A program made the translations under genes and the position numbers. A DNA stretch of 64,000 nt from Streptomyces sp. B93 (lineage in GTDB: Bacteria; Actinomycetota; Actinomycetes; Streptomycetales; Streptomycetaceae): contig NZ_JAGPXL010000006.1 in assembly GCF_018070565.1 (NCBI RefSeq), positions 186,001 through 250,000 of the forward strand, in the 5' to 3' direction. Under the pieces are notes generated by a model. It saw only the letters and a program-made list of their open reading frames with translations, had not been told where the DNA came from and did no database searches. Below, in pieces: positions 15,814 to 25,348 of this stretch (positions are counted from its first letter, which is position 1; each line of letters begins with the position of its first letter).

Positions 15814-16313
15814 TTCTCCGGGCGCTGTGTCAGGTGCGCGAACGCGTCCAGGTTGCGGGTCGGTTCGCCGCGCGAGACGCGCCACGCGTACTCCTTGCGG
15901 ATGGCGCCGGCGAAGCCCAGTTCCAGCAGGGTGTTGAAGCTGCCGTCGGCGGCCTCCAGCACCTGGCCGAGCAGCCGGTCGACCTCGTCGGGCGTCACCG
16001 CGCCCAGCGGCAGCTTGCCGGTGACGTAGATGTCGCCGAGCGGGTCGACGGCGTAACCCACCCCGTAGAGCTTGAGGTTGCGTTCCAGGAGCCACCGGTG
16101 GACGCCGCCCTCGTTCTCGTCGGGGTGGCGGATGACGAAGGCGTTCAGCGACAGGGAGTGGCGGCCGACGATCAGGGAGACGGTCGTGGACAGCTTGCGG
16201 GTGCCGGGGAGTTTCACCACGTAGTGGCCGGGCTCCGGGGACTCCCATTCCAGCTCGGCGTCCTTGAGCGCTTCCTCGACGGCCCGTGCCGCCGCACCTT
16301 GGCGTTCACCCAT
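15810..16313 (-). CDS. YbjN-domain protein
   Basis: 167 residues. The YbjN fold (related to type III chaperone folds) spans most of the protein: [51 protein letters not shown], then [17 protein letters not shown]. Its function in actinobacteria is unclear. The start overlaps the mshA stop by 8 bases, so it is co-translated with the mycothiol glycosyltransferase; the same arrangement is, to my memory, conserved in Streptomyces. Confidence 0.85.
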   Translation of the reverse strand: MGERQGAAARAVEEALKDAELEWESPEPGHYVVKLPGTRKLSTTVSLIVGRHSLSLNAFVIRHPDENEGGVHRWLLERNLKLYGVGYAVDPLGDIYVTGKLPLGAVTPDEVDRLLGQVLEAADGSFNTLLELGFAGAIRKEYAWRVSRGEPTRNLDAFAHLTQRPEN

Positions 16314-17646
16314 GGTGCGAGCGTACGCGACGCCTGTGGGTGTGCAGGGCGCCCGTGTAGACGTCGGCCGTCGCGGCGGCAGCGGTGTCCCAGCCGAAGG
16401 AGCGGGCGTGCCGGGCCGCGGCGTCGCCCATGCGCCGCGTCAGCTCCGGCGCCTCGGCGAAATCGCGCAGCACGCGCGCGTACGCCGCCGGATCGTGCCC
16501 CTGGACGAGGAAGCCGGTCTCCTTGTCGCGTACGGCGACGGGGAGGCCGCCGACCGCCGCCGCGAGCACCGGGGTGCCAGCCGCCTGGGCCTCTATGGCG
16601 ACCAGCCCGAACGACTCGCTGTAGGACGGCATCACCAGCACGGACGCGGCCCGGAACCAGTCCGCCAGCTGCTCCTGGCCGACCGGCGGGCGGAACCGTA
16701 CGACGTCCGCGATGCCCAGGCGGGCGGCCAGCTTCTGGAGGCCCTCGGGCTTGGCGAGCCCGCTGCCGCTGGGGCCCCCTACGACGGGTACGACGATCCG
16801 GGAGCGCAGCTCGGGGCGCTGGTCGAGGAGGACGGCGATCGCGCGCAGCAGCACGTCGGGCGCCTTGAGGGGCTGGATGCGGCCCGCGAAGAGCGGGATC
16901 AGCGCGTCCTGCGGCAGGCCGAGGCGGGCGCGGGCGGCGGCACGGCCGTCGGCGGGGTGGAAGCGGTCGAGGTTCACGCCGGGATGGACGACGGCGACCT
17001 TGGCCGGGTCGGCGGCGTAGTGCCGTATCAGCTCGGCGGCCTCCTCGGTGGTGTTGGCGATGAGGCGGTCGGCGGCCGTGACGATCTGGGTCTCTCCGAT
17101 GACGCGGGCGGCGGGCTCGGGGGTGTCGCCGTCGGCGAGGTTGGCGTTCTTGACCTTGGCCATGGTGTGCATGGCGTGCACCAGGGGCACGCCCCAGCGC
17201 TGGGCGGCGAGCCAGCCGACGTGGCCGGAGAGCCAGTAGTGGGAGTGGACCAGGTCGTAGTGGCCGGGGCGGTGGCCCGCCCAGGCCTGCATCACGCCGT
17301 GGGTGAAAGCGCACAGCTGGGCCGGCAGCTCCTCCTTGGCGAGGCCCTCGTAGGGGCCCGCGTCGACGTGCCGGACGAGGACGCCGGGGCCGATCTCGAC
17401 GGTGGGCGGGAGGGCGCCCGTGGTGGCCCGGGTGAAGATCTCGACCTCGATGTTGAGGGCGGCGAGGCGCTGGGCGAGTTCGACGATGTAGACGTTCATG
17501 CCGCCCGCGTCGCCGGTGCCGGGCTGGTGGAGCGGGGAGGTGTGCACGGAGAGCATGGCCACCCTGCGGGGGCGGCGGTGGCCGAGCCTGAGTCGGGAGG
17601 ACGTCGCCGGGGAGCGCCGGCCGAGCCTGCTCACGTATTGGCTCAC
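16306..17646 (-). CDS. mshA: D-inositol-3-phosphate glycosyltransferase, mycothiol biosynthesis
   Basis: 446 residues. MshA joins UDP-GlcNAc to 1-L-myo-inositol-1-phosphate, the first step to mycothiol, the main actinobacterial thiol. The GT4 fold is visible: [20 protein letters not shown] and [13 protein letters not shown] at the N-terminal acceptor site, then [16 protein letters not shown] and the E-x7-E motif in [15 protein letters not shown]. The start is the GTG at 17646, since AGGAGG lies 6 to 12 bases upstream and the protein then opens with the typical [10 protein letters not shown]. An in-frame extension to 17733 is rejected. It is coupled to the YbjN gene. Confidence 0.95.
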   Translation of the reverse strand: MSQYVSRLGRRSPATSSRLRLGHRRPRRVAMLSVHTSPLHQPGTGDAGGMNVYIVELAQRLAALNIEVEIFTRATTGALPPTVEIGPGVLVRHVDAGPYEGLAKEELPAQLCAFTHGVMQAWAGHRPGHYDLVHSHYWLSGHVGWLAAQRWGVPLVHAMHTMAKVKNANLADGDTPEPAARVIGETQIVTAADRLIANTTEEAAELIRHYAADPAKVAVVHPGVNLDRFHPADGRAAARARLGLPQDALIPLFAGRIQPLKAPDVLLRAIAVLLDQRPELRSRIVVPVVGGPSGSGLAKPEGLQKLAARLGIADVVRFRPPVGQEQLADWFRAASVLVMPSYSESFGLVAIEAQAAGTPVLAAAVGGLPVAVRDKETGFLVQGHDPAAYARVLRDFAEAPELTRRMGDAAARHARSFGWDTAAAATADVYTGALHTHRRRVRSHHG

Positions 17647-17885
17647 GTGCCGTTCCTCCTCGCCGTGGGCATGCCTGACGGAGGGTGCCCGGGGACCCTT
17701 CGTAGGGGGCAACACCGGAAGGGGGCGCTCCATTTCCCGCGGCCGGTTCTTTACCGAATCATTGCCAGGCTTCGCTCAACCGTTCGAGGGCGGGGTGCGT
17801 GGTGGGCGCGTGGCGGTGTCGATGAGTTTCCGGGGGGTTCCGGGTCTACCGGATACGACAGCGACGACACCCCGAGGAGCACGGC

Positions 17886-18461
17886 ATGACCGCCACCTAC
17901 ACCTTCGACGTGTTCTCCAGCCTCGACGGCTACGGCGCCGCGGGCGGCGACTGGACCGGCTACTGGGGCAAGCAGGGCCCCGAGCTGCTGGACCGCCGCC
18001 TCGCCCTGTACAGCGAGGAGCAACGGATCGTCCTCGGGGCCCGGACGTACCGGGCGTTCGCGGACATGCTCGCCGCCGGCCCCGAGGGGTCCGGCATCAC
18101 CGACCCGTGGGTCACCCGGATGCGGGACCTGCCCACCACGGTGGTGTCGTCGACGCTGGACGGCGCCCCCGGCCTGCCGCACGCGACCGTGGCGAGCGGG
18201 GACGCCGTCGACGTCGTCGCCCGGCTGAAGGAGGAGTCCGAGGTGCCGCTGCGCTCGCACGGCAGCCTCTCCATGAACCGGGCGCTGCTGGCCGCCGGCC
18301 TGGTCGACCGGGTGCAGGTGACGCTCTTCCCCGTCATCACCGGCCGCACCGGGATCGACCCGGTCTTCGAGGGCGCCGCCGACTTCGACCTGGAGCTGAT
18401 CGGGACCCGGACGCTCGACGGCCGTACACAGGAGCTGATCTACCGGCCGACCCTCCACTGA
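17886..18461 (+). CDS. Dihydrofolate reductase family protein (RibD C-terminal type)
   Basis: 191 residues. The fold begins TFDVFSSLDGYGAA, then has LGARTYRAFADML, TTVVSSTLDG and the NADPH-binding-like region RSHGSLSMNRALLAAGLVDRVQVTLFPVITG, the usual arrangement of RibD_C/DHFR-like reductases widespread in actinobacteria. These are probably NAD(P)H-dependent reductases of unknown substrate; this is not the FolA enzyme of folate metabolism. AGGAG (17875-17879) precedes the ATG. It is divergent from mshA. Confidence 0.87.
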   Translation: MTATYTFDVFSSLDGYGAAGGDWTGYWGKQGPELLDRRLALYSEEQRIVLGARTYRAFADMLAAGPEGSGITDPWVTRMRDLPTTVVSSTLDGAPGLPHATVASGDAVDVVARLKEESEVPLRSHGSLSMNRALLAAGLVDRVQVTLFPVITGRTGIDPVFEGAADFDLELIGTRTLDGRTQELIYRPTLH

Positions 18462-18558
18462 TCCGCCCGGACCTCGACGCCCGCGCGATCACACGCCCTG
18501 GAGGGCCCCACCGATCTGCCCGACCCTCGGCCCCCGCGCCACCGCATACCCTCGACGT

Positions 18559-19419
18559 GTGACCGCCCGCTCAGCCGCCCCCCTGCCCCGCCCCCGGGTC
18601 CGCCCGGGCAAGGGGACTCCGGTCGTGGGCGCGGTCACGCGCGGGACGACCAATCCGAACCGGCTCCGCCGCATGGACCGCTGGATCGCGGCCGTGCACG
18701 GCGCCGAGCTGCGCCGCGCCGCCGACCCCGTGGCCGTCGACCTCGGCTACGGCGCCGCCCCCTGGACCGCCGTGGAACTCCTCACCCGCCTGCGCACGAG
18801 CGCCCCGCACGCGCGCGTGGTCGGCGTCGAGATCGAGCCGACCCGGGTCGCCGCGGCCCGGCCGTACGAGCGGGACGGCCTGGTCTTCCGGCACGGCGGC
18901 TTCGAGGTGCCGGTGCCCGGACGGCCTTTGCTGATCCGCGCCGCCAATGTGCTCCGCCAGTACGACGAGGGCGAGGTGGCCGCCGTCTGGCGGCGGCTGT
19001 GCGCGCGGCTGGCGCCCGCCGACCCGTCGACGGGATCGCGGGGCGGGCTGCTGGTGGAGGGGACGTGCGACGAGATCGGCCGTCGGCACGTCTGGGTCGC
19101 CCTCGGCCCCGAGGGGCCGCGCACGGTCACCTTCGCGACCCGGCTGGGGTCCCTGGAACGCCCCTCGGACCTGGCCGAGCGGCTGCCGAAGGCACTCATC
19201 CACCGCAATGTGCCGGGCGAGCCGGTGCACGCCTTCCTGCGGGACTTCGACCGCGCCTGGGCCGCCGCCGCGCCCTACGCCTCCTACGGCGCCCGGCAGC
19301 GCTGGATCCGCGCGGTACGGGACATCGCCGCCGACTGGCCGGTGACGGACGGCCCGGTGCGCTGGCGGCAGGGCGAAGTGTCGGTGCGGTGGGCGGCGTT
19401 GGCGCCGCGCGAGGGCTGA
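18559..19419 (+). CDS. Class I SAM-dependent methyltransferase-like protein
   Basis: 286 residues from GTG 18559. Motif I is VAVDLGYGAAPWTAVELL (about residue 54), followed by VVGVEIEPTRVAAARPYE as motif II, so a SAM-binding Rossmann fold is likely. The C-terminal half (LVEGTCDEIGRRHVWVAL, ALIHRNVPGEPVHAFLRDFDRAW) is specific to an actinobacterial subfamily with no known substrate. Co-directional with the preceding reductase, 97 bases apart. Confidence 0.82.
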   Translation: MTARSAAPLPRPRVRPGKGTPVVGAVTRGTTNPNRLRRMDRWIAAVHGAELRRAADPVAVDLGYGAAPWTAVELLTRLRTSAPHARVVGVEIEPTRVAAARPYERDGLVFRHGGFEVPVPGRPLLIRAANVLRQYDEGEVAAVWRRLCARLAPADPSTGSRGGLLVEGTCDEIGRRHVWVALGPEGPRTVTFATRLGSLERPSDLAERLPKALIHRNVPGEPVHAFLRDFDRAWAAAAPYASYGARQRWIRAVRDIAADWPVTDGPVRWRQGEVSVRWAALAPREG

Positions 19420-19710
19420 CGCCCGCCGCACAGCGGTCGGCGCCCCCTCCCCGTAGCCCTCGCCCTCCCGTAGCCCTCGCCCCCTCCCCGTAGCCCCTGG
19501 GCAACCCCCCGCTCCCCCACTGGCCTCCTCGCGGTGCGCCCTGGCGGGAACGATCTCCGTGAGTCGTTCGTCACAAAGACACGGGGATCGTCGTACGTGG
19601 GTGGGAATGGGGGGAGCAAGTCACTGCCTCTGTCGTTTTCCGCCGCGACATGGCACGATCCCCCAGGCGTCCGTAAGTTACTGACGGTAAATCAGCTGGG
19701 GGGAAGTGAG
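19420..19710 (+). other. Upstream region of the NlpC/P60 gene
   Basis: 291 bases with no gene. The first 100 bases hold C-rich direct repeats (CCCTCGCC and CCGTAGCCC recur three times at about 19440-19500). The last 60 bases hold GTAAGTTACTGACGGTAAAT, a likely promoter or operator region, and the ribosome site GGGGGAAGTGAG. I looked for a ydaO-type c-di-AMP riboswitch, common before Streptomyces cell-wall hydrolases, and did not see one. Confidence 0.4.
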
Positions 19711-20811
19711 ATGGGGACGGGCAAGCGAAGCCTGCTCACGGCGGCCGTGACCGTGGTCTGCGCGGTCACCGTACTGGCGGCGGCACCCGGCACGGCCTTC
19801 GCGGACCCGGCGCCCACACCCACCTCCGGCCCGGCCTCCCCCACGGTCCCGACTCCCCCGCCGGGCAAGGACCTTGAGGAGATCCGCCTGAAGCTCGACG
19901 CGCTCTACCACGACGCCGCCGTCGCCACCGACGCCTACAACGCCGCGGAGGAGAAGGCCGAGAAGCAGTCCGCGGAGATCGTCGAGCTGGCCAAGCGGAT
20001 CGTCAAGGGCAAGAAGAAGCTGGACGAGCTGAAGGACCGCGCGGGCGCCGCGGCCCGCGCCCAGTACCGCACCGGCGGGCTGCCGCCCGAGGCCCAGCTG
20101 ATGCTCAGCGACGACCCGCGGCAGTTCCTCGACGGCTCGGGCCGCATCCTCCAGGGCGAGCGCGCCACGAAGCACGTCATGGAGGAAATGACCCGCACCC
20201 AGCAGGACTTGGAGCAGTACGCCGCGGACGCCTCCACGCAGTGGAAGAAGCTGGAGGCCAACCGCAAGGAGAAGGCCACCGCCAAGAAGAAGATCAAAAA
20301 GCGCATCGCGGCGGCCGAGAAGCTGGAGTCCGAGCTGGAGCAGGAGGAGAAGGAGCGCCTGGCCCGGCTGGAGCAGGAGGCCGCGCGCAAGGCGCAGAAC
20401 GCCTGGCTGGGCTCCGGCATCCTCGACGAGATCGACACCGAGGCCACCGGCCAGGGCAAGCAGGCGGTCGCGTACGCCACGGCCCAGATCGGGAAACCCT
20501 ACGAATGGGGCGCCGAGGGCCCGAAGTCCTATGACTGCTCCGGCCTGACCTCACAGGCCTGGGCGACGGCGGGCGCCGCCATCCCGCGCACCTCCCAGCA
20601 GCAGTGGAAGCAGCTCAGGCACATCGCCGTCGAGGACATGCGCCCCGGCGACCTCATCATCTACTTCGACGACGCCAGCCACGTGGGCCTGTACGTCGGC
20701 GACGGCGCGATCGTGCACGCCCCGCGCCCCGGCCGGTCGGTGACGATCGCGGGCGCCGGGTCGATGCCGATACTCGGCGTGGTCCGGCCGGGCACCGAAA
20801 CGGCGGAGTGA
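19711..20811 (+). CDS. Secreted NlpC/P60 cell-wall endopeptidase (C40)
   Basis: 366 residues from ATG 19711. A signal peptide (basic start, hydrophobic TAAVTVVCAVTVLAAAPGTAFA, cleavage near residue 30) directs export. Residues 55-235 are a long Lys/Glu/Ala-rich coiled coil, as in RipA-like hydrolases. The C-terminal NlpC/P60 domain (about 250-360) has catalytic Cys in YDCSGLTSQAW, His in ASHVGLYVG and a further His in IVHAPRPG. It should cut peptidoglycan stem peptides during growth or division. The coiled coil may mediate autoinhibition or partner binding. The in-frame upstream start at 19534 is rejected because it would hide the signal peptide. Confidence 0.92.
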   Translation: MGTGKRSLLTAAVTVVCAVTVLAAAPGTAFADPAPTPTSGPASPTVPTPPPGKDLEEIRLKLDALYHDAAVATDAYNAAEEKAEKQSAEIVELAKRIVKGKKKLDELKDRAGAAARAQYRTGGLPPEAQLMLSDDPRQFLDGSGRILQGERATKHVMEEMTRTQQDLEQYAADASTQWKKLEANRKEKATAKKKIKKRIAAAEKLESELEQEEKERLARLEQEAARKAQNAWLGSGILDEIDTEATGQGKQAVAYATAQIGKPYEWGAEGPKSYDCSGLTSQAWATAGAAIPRTSQQQWKQLRHIAVEDMRPGDLIIYFDDASHVGLYVGDGAIVHAPRPGRSVTIAGAGSMPILGVVRPGTETAE

Positions 20812-20864
20812 CGTCGCATACGCCCCCGTGTGGCCGGAAACCGACATAACCCCCCTGTGGTTCC

Positions 20865-20876
20865 GGTCACGTGACC
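20865..20876. promoter_or_regulatory. 12-bp perfect palindrome GGTCACGTGACC
   Basis: A perfect dyad in the 299-base gap between the NlpC/P60 gene and the phosphatase gene. The gap also contains TGTGGCCGGAAACC and CTGTGGTTCCGG arranged nearby. It may be a regulator site; no matching gene is identified. Confidence 0.35.
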
Positions 20877-21110
20877 CACTCCACCCCGAACGGCCTTACC
20901 GCTCCCGCCCGGACGTGACCTTCGTCATCCCGGACCCCGTGCCACCCTGTCCAACTGCGGTAGGGATCGCGGCATATGACAGTGGCTCCCTGCCGAGCGA
21001 CCTGCCTCACACCATTCCGCTGCGGCGCCGACACCCGCTATGGTCCCCGTCGGTAGGTCGATGTTCCTCGCCCTGCCGTGCCCTCGGGGGGAGGGAAGGA
21101 AGCCAAGACA

Positions 21111-22490
21111 ATGCCCGTACCCGTACCGCGGCAGAGAGCGATCCCGGCCGTGGAGAGTGGTCAGGCGCAGCCCGCGTCCGCAGTCGGCGGCCCCTCCGAC
21201 GCCCAGGCCGATGCCGAGGCCCCGCGCAAGGAAGCCCGCAAGGAAGACACGGTCGAGAACAACACGAAACCCGCCGACACCGCCCACACCGCCCACACCG
21301 CCCCCAGCCCCACCAGCACCACGCTCACGCTGCTGCTCATCGAGGACGACCCGGGCGGCTCGACGATCGTGCCCGAGCTGCTGGACTCCTCCGGCAAGCC
21401 GATCCGCGTCCGCACCGCCCGCAACCTCACCGAGGCCGAGCGGCTGCTCACCGACGACGTCCACTGCATCCTGCTGGACCTCGCGCTGCCCGCCCCGGGC
21501 CGCGCCGGTGACGGCGACGACGAGCTGGCCCCGCTCAAGCACGTGCTGGAGCTGGCGCCCCGGCACGCCGTCCTCGCCCTCACCGCCTCCGGTGACGCCG
21601 AGCGCGGCGCGGAAGCCGTGCGCGTGGGCGCCCAGGACTATCTCTTCCGCGATGAGCTGGACGGACGGCTGCTGAGCCGGGCCATCCGCTACGCGGTGGA
21701 GCGGAAACGTTCCGACACGGCCGAGCGGCGGCTCGCCGAGGGCAAGCTGCGCGCCCAGGAGAACGCCCGGCTGGAGCGGGGCCTGCTGCCCACGCCCCTG
21801 CTGGACGGCTCCGCGCTGCGCTTCGCCGCCCGCTATCGCCCCGGCCGCTCCCGCGCGCTGCTCGGCGGTGACTTCTACGACACCGTCCGCACCCCCGACG
21901 GCACGGTGCACGCCATGATCGGCGACGTCTGCGGCCACGGCCCCGACGAGGCGGCGCTCGGCGTGGAGCTGCGGATCGCCTGGCGGGCGCTGACCCTGGC
22001 GGGGCTCTGCGGGGACCAGCTGCTGAGCACCCTCCAGCAGGTCCTGGAGCACGAGCGCTCCGACGAGGAGATCTTCGCGACGCTGTGCACGGTGGACATC
22101 GCACCGGACGGCCGCCGCGCGGGCCTGTATCTGGCCGGGCACCCGGCCCCCCTGGTCGCCCGCCCCGGCCGACGGCCCCAACTGCTCCCCTACGACAACA
22201 ACGGCCCCGCCCTCGGTCTGCTGCCGGGCGCTCGCTGGCCGCGCATGGAGGTGGAGCTGGGCGCCGAGTGGAGCCTGATGCTCTACACCGACGGTCTGAT
22301 CGAGGGCCGCGTCGGCGACAGCGGTGAGCGGCTCGGCCAGGACGGCATGGTGGACATGATCCGCCGCCAGCTGTCCCAGGGCCTGCGCGGCGAGCAGCTT
22401 CTGCGCGCCGCGGTGAACGAGGTCCGCGAACTCAACGGCGGCGAGCTGACGGACGATGTGGCGGTACTGCTGCTGGACCGGGGCATGTGA
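21111..22490 (+). CDS. Response-regulator receiver fused to PP2C/SpoIIE-type phosphatase
   Basis: 459 residues from ATG 21111 (GAAGGA upstream). Residues 1-75 are disordered. The receiver (about 75-200) has LLIEDD, the phospho-acceptor Asp in CILLDLALP and the Thr in ALTASGD. The usual lysine is replaced by Arg in DYLFRDEL. A coiled linker (RKRSDTAERRLAEGKLRAQENARLERGLLP) leads to an RsbU-like PP2C domain with GGDFYD, VCGHGPDEAA and LYTDGLIEGR metal-binding motifs. Such proteins dephosphorylate anti-anti-sigma factors in response to signals. The partner kinase is not adjacent. Confidence 0.9.
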   Translation: MPVPVPRQRAIPAVESGQAQPASAVGGPSDAQADAEAPRKEARKEDTVENNTKPADTAHTAHTAPSPTSTTLTLLLIEDDPGGSTIVPELLDSSGKPIRVRTARNLTEAERLLTDDVHCILLDLALPAPGRAGDGDDELAPLKHVLELAPRHAVLALTASGDAERGAEAVRVGAQDYLFRDELDGRLLSRAIRYAVERKRSDTAERRLAEGKLRAQENARLERGLLPTPLLDGSALRFAARYRPGRSRALLGGDFYDTVRTPDGTVHAMIGDVCGHGPDEAALGVELRIAWRALTLAGLCGDQLLSTLQQVLEHERSDEEIFATLCTVDIAPDGRRAGLYLAGHPAPLVARPGRRPQLLPYDNNGPALGLLPGARWPRMEVELGAEWSLMLYTDGLIEGRVGDSGERLGQDGMVDMIRRQLSQGLRGEQLLRAAVNEVRELNGGELTDDVAVLLLDRGM

Positions 22491-22541
22491 GAGGACGCGG
22501 GCTCACCGGCCCCGTGCTCCGCTGTCAGCCGGAGGGGCTGG

Positions 22542-22886
22542 TCAGCGGCCTCCGTTCCACGGGCCGTACGGTCCGTCGCTGCTGGAGCCGCGGCGACCGC
22601 CGCCGCCGGACACCTGCTTGAGAGCGGGGCGGACGTCCACGAAGAAGACGATCGTGGCGATCAGGCCCGCGATCTGGAGGAAGATCATCGGCACGAACAG
22701 GTTCACCATCACGGTGACACCCAGGATGATCAACCAGAACTTCTTGTTCTGCTTGTCGGCGGCGCGGTAAGCGTCCTCGCGAGCCACCGCGGCCATGAAG
22801 AGGGCCACCACCGCGAGCACCAGCATGGCCAGGAACAGCAGTCCCACAAACCCTGCGAACCCCTGCATCAGCACAACGTCCACCAC
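22542..22886 (-). CDS. DUF2516 family small membrane protein
   Basis: 114 residues. Two hydrophobic segments (about 8-34 and 50-84) flank a charged loop (REDAYRAADKQNKKF), followed by a Gly/Ser-rich tail. This fits DUF2516, an actinobacterial family of unknown function. Two GTG codons at 22886 and 22883 and an ATG at 22868 are possible starts, and no ribosome site decides between them. It lies downstream of the hbhA-like gene beyond a terminator, both on the minus strand. Confidence 0.8.
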   Translation of the reverse strand: MVDVVLMQGFAGFVGLLFLAMLVLAVVALFMAAVAREDAYRAADKQNKKFWLIILGVTVMVNLFVPMIFLQIAGLIATIVFFVDVRPALKQVSGGGGRRGSSSDGPYGPWNGGR

Positions 22887-22947
22887 CCGACTCGGCTCGT
22901 CCTTACGCGGTCACCGTACCCGCACATCCCGGCCCGCTACCCGAACA

Positions 22948-22980
22948 ACGGGTCGGACACCTCACTAGTGCCCGACCCGT
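22948..22980 (-). terminator. Terminator after the HbhA-like gene
   Basis: ACGGGTCGG (22948-22956) and CCGACCCGT (22972-22980) pair perfectly over 9 bp with a 15-base loop. It stands about 40 bases past the HbhA-like stop at 23021. Confidence 0.65.
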
Positions 22981-23020
22981 GACCGTTCACCTGTCCGGGT
23001 GACGCCGGACACCCCCGCTA

Positions 23021-23626
23021 TCACTTGGCGGGCGGCGTGGTCTTCTTGGCGGTGACCTTGCGGGCGGCCGGGGTCTTGCGGGCCGCGGTCTTCTTCGCCG
23101 GAGTCTCGGACTTCACCGCGGCCTCGGACTTCACCGCGGCCGGCTTCTCCTCCTTCACCTCGACGGGCTCGGCCTTCGGCTCCACGGCGATGGCCAGCTC
23201 CTCGATCTCCTCGGCGGCCTCGCCACGCCACTGCTTCACGGCCTGCTCGCCGTGCTCGGCGACCTTCTCGTAGGTCTCCCGGGCCTTGACGGCGTACTCG
23301 GCGGCGACGCCGACCCCGCGCAGCGCGAGGTCCTGGGCGTTCTCACCGAACTTCTTCAGGTCGGTGTCGAGGGAGCCGAAGAACTCCCCGACCTTGGTCT
23401 GGAGGGTCTCCTGCGTCTCCTTGACGCGGTGGGTCGCCTTCTCCTGGACCGCCTTCGGGTCGGTGTTGCGCACGGCCTCGAAACGGGCCGGCGCCTCGGT
23501 GCGCAGCTGCTCGACGAGGCCGGGCACCTTCTTGGCCTGCTGAAGGGCGAGGTCGGCGGTACCGGCGGCGAAGTAGAACGGCTTCGGGTCACTCAGGGTC
23601 TTACGCAGATCGTCGGCGATGGCCAT
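23021..23626 (-). CDS. HbhA-like heparin-binding hemagglutinin homologue
   Basis: 201 residues from the ATG at 23626 with GGAGG about 9 bases upstream. It has a helical N-terminal two thirds (DDLRKTLSDPKPFYFAAGTADLALQQ, then AEYAVKARETYEKVAEHGEQA) and a Lys/Ala/Pro-rich C-terminal tail (KKTAARKTPAARKVTAKK), as in mycobacterial HbhA. In mycobacteria the tail binds sulfated glycans and the protein affects polar growth and lipid bodies; in Streptomyces the role is not established. An extension to 23857 on this strand is rejected. Confidence 0.85.
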   Translation of the reverse strand: MAIADDLRKTLSDPKPFYFAAGTADLALQQAKKVPGLVEQLRTEAPARFEAVRNTDPKAVQEKATHRVKETQETLQTKVGEFFGSLDTDLKKFGENAQDLALRGVGVAAEYAVKARETYEKVAEHGEQAVKQWRGEAAEEIEELAIAVEPKAEPVEVKEEKPAAVKSEAAVKSETPAKKTAARKTPAARKVTAKKTTPPAK

Positions 23627-23780
23627 CGTGGTGATCCTCCTGGATCCTCTTCTTGCGGTTCGTTCCGCTTCATGCGGTTCGTACCGCTCGTACGGTTCAT
23701 TCCGGATTCTCTGTTCCCCCGCGGTCGCCGCCCGCCCGTCGTCCGTCGTCGTCCCCCTCGGATCAATCGGACCAACCGGA

Positions 23781-24221
23781 TCAACCGGCCGTGGGCTCCC
23801 GCGGCTCGGCATCGCCGCCGAGGTCGCCCTCGACCCCGGCGCCGGTGTCGGCGTCATGCGCTCCGGCGGTCTCGAACCCGTTCTCCTTGCGGAAGGACTC
23901 GTAGATCTGGAGCAGCACCTGCTTCTGCCGCTCGTTGAGCGTCGGATCGGCGAGGATGACGGCGCGCGTCTCCACCTCGTCCCGGTCCCGCTCCGCGTCC
24001 AGGATTCCCGCGCGCACGTACAACGTCTCCGCGGAGATCCGCAGCGCCTTCGCGACCTGCTGGAGGACCTCCGCGCTCGGCTTGCGCAGCCCGCGCTCGA
24101 TCTGGCTCAGATACGGATTCGACACCCCGGCGGCGTCGGCGAGCTGCCTGAGTGACAGCTGCGCGTTGCGCCGCTGCTCGCGCAGGTACTCACCGAGATT
24201 GCCGACGTTGAGCGATGCCAT
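23781..24221 (-). CDS. XRE-type helix-turn-helix regulator
   Basis: 146 residues from ATG 24221. The HTH (about 9-65) is clear: LGEYLREQRRNAQLSLRQLADAAGVSNPYLSQIERG, then KPSAEVLQQVAKALRIS. The C-terminus is acidic (residues 120-146). It is preceded by a perfect palindrome at 24252-24271, so it probably controls itself. It lies immediately upstream of the HbhA-like gene on the same strand, and in Streptomyces these two are usually found together. A longer start at 24257 would run through the operator and is rejected. Confidence 0.88.
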   Translation of the reverse strand: MASLNVGNLGEYLREQRRNAQLSLRQLADAAGVSNPYLSQIERGLRKPSAEVLQQVAKALRISAETLYVRAGILDAERDRDEVETRAVILADPTLNERQKQVLLQIYESFRKENGFETAGAHDADTGAGVEGDLGGDAEPREPTAG

Positions 24222-24251
24222 ACGTCCACCTTGCCCCACCCTTGCTAACAA

Positions 24252-24271
24252 TTGCAAGCAGCCGCTTGCAA
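24252..24271. promoter_or_regulatory. Autoregulatory operator candidate of the HTH gene
   Basis: TTGCAAGC-AGCC-GCTTGCAA: perfect 8-base arms, 4-base spacer, 31 bases upstream of the HTH start. A partial copy TTGCTAACAATTGCAA overlaps it. It also lies 60 bases before the divergent GNAT gene, so one site could serve both. Confidence 0.6.
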
Positions 24272-24330
24272 AAGTTGCCCGGCTGGCTCAAAAACACAGG
24301 CCACCCACGCGGGCCGAGGATCATGAAGCC

Positions 24331-25203
24331 ATGCGACCGGATGGCTGGCACCTCACCGACGACGTCGACGACTTCCTCGCCCGGGCCGGGGACTTCCTGC
24401 GCTCACGGCCCGCCCCGCACGTCATGCAGCTGACGTGGACCGAGCGACTGCGTACCCGCGGGGCCGCCGCGTACGGACCCCAGGCGCCGGTCCTCGGCCG
24501 GCTTGAGGAGGGCGGCAGGGTCCTGGCCACGTTCCTGCGGACCCCGCCCCGTCTCGGTCTGGGCCTGAGCCCTCTCACCCCCGGACAGGCCGACGCCCTC
24601 GCCGCCCACCTGGCCGCCCTCGGGACCACGCTCCCCTCCGTCGGCGCGGACGAGGACACCGCCGCCGCCTTCGCCGGGGCCTGGCGGCGGCACAGCGGCG
24701 CGACGGCGACCCTCCGCGTCCGGCTCCACCTGTACCGCCTCGGGACGCTCACCCCGCCGGAGCCGTTCCCGGCGGGACGGGGGCGGGCCGTGGGTGAGGG
24801 GGACCTGGAGCAGCTCATGGCCTTCTGCCGGGGGTTCGCCGCGGACGTCGGGGAGGACGTCACCATCGATGCCGGCTCCTGGGCCGACACCCGCTTCGCG
24901 GACAAGCGCTACACGTTCTGGGAGACGCCCGACGGCACCCCCGTCTCCCTGGCGGGCGCCAACCCGATGATCTCCGGCATGGTCCAGATCGACCCCGTCT
25001 ACACCCCGGCCCACCTGCGCGGACACGGCTACGCGGGCGCCGCGACGGTCGCCGCGGTCAGGGCCGTGCTGGCGGAGGGCGCGACGGACGTCGTGCTGTT
25101 CACGGACGCCGCCAACCCGACCAGCAACGCCCTCTACCAGCGCCTCGGCTTCGTACGGATCGCGGACTGGGCGGCGTACGAGTTCGCACCGCCCGCACCG
25201 TGA
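24331..25203 (+). CDS. GNAT N-acetyltransferase
   Basis: 290 residues from ATG 24331. The N-terminal 130 residues form a degenerate domain. The C-terminal GNAT fold (about 150-285) has ISGMVQIDPVYTPAHLRGHGYAGAATVAAV, including the acetyl-CoA loop RGHGYAG, then VVLFTDAANPTSNALYQRLGFV, the usual C-terminal signature. The acceptor is unknown. The long in-frame extension upstream to 23935 overlaps the divergent HTH gene and is rejected. Confidence 0.88.
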   Translation: MRPDGWHLTDDVDDFLARAGDFLRSRPAPHVMQLTWTERLRTRGAAAYGPQAPVLGRLEEGGRVLATFLRTPPRLGLGLSPLTPGQADALAAHLAALGTTLPSVGADEDTAAAFAGAWRRHSGATATLRVRLHLYRLGTLTPPEPFPAGRGRAVGEGDLEQLMAFCRGFAADVGEDVTIDAGSWADTRFADKRYTFWETPDGTPVSLAGANPMISGMVQIDPVYTPAHLRGHGYAGAATVAAVRAVLAEGATDVVLFTDAANPTSNALYQRLGFVRIADWAAYEFAPPAP

Positions 25204-25348
25204 CCGTGAACCGGAGGCACCCGCCCGGCGCCCCGCGACCGGTCGAGAGCCGGTCGAAGGCGCTGGCCATGTCACACCCACGGGGGTCAGTCTCGTCTCG
25301 GTACCGGAAGCGTCTCCGGGATCGAGGTGTCATGACGAAGACGGGCGG

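Noticed and set aside
19420..19710. ydaO-type riboswitch before the NlpC/P60 gene
   Set aside because: Expected by analogy, but no matching conserved motifs or pairings were seen.
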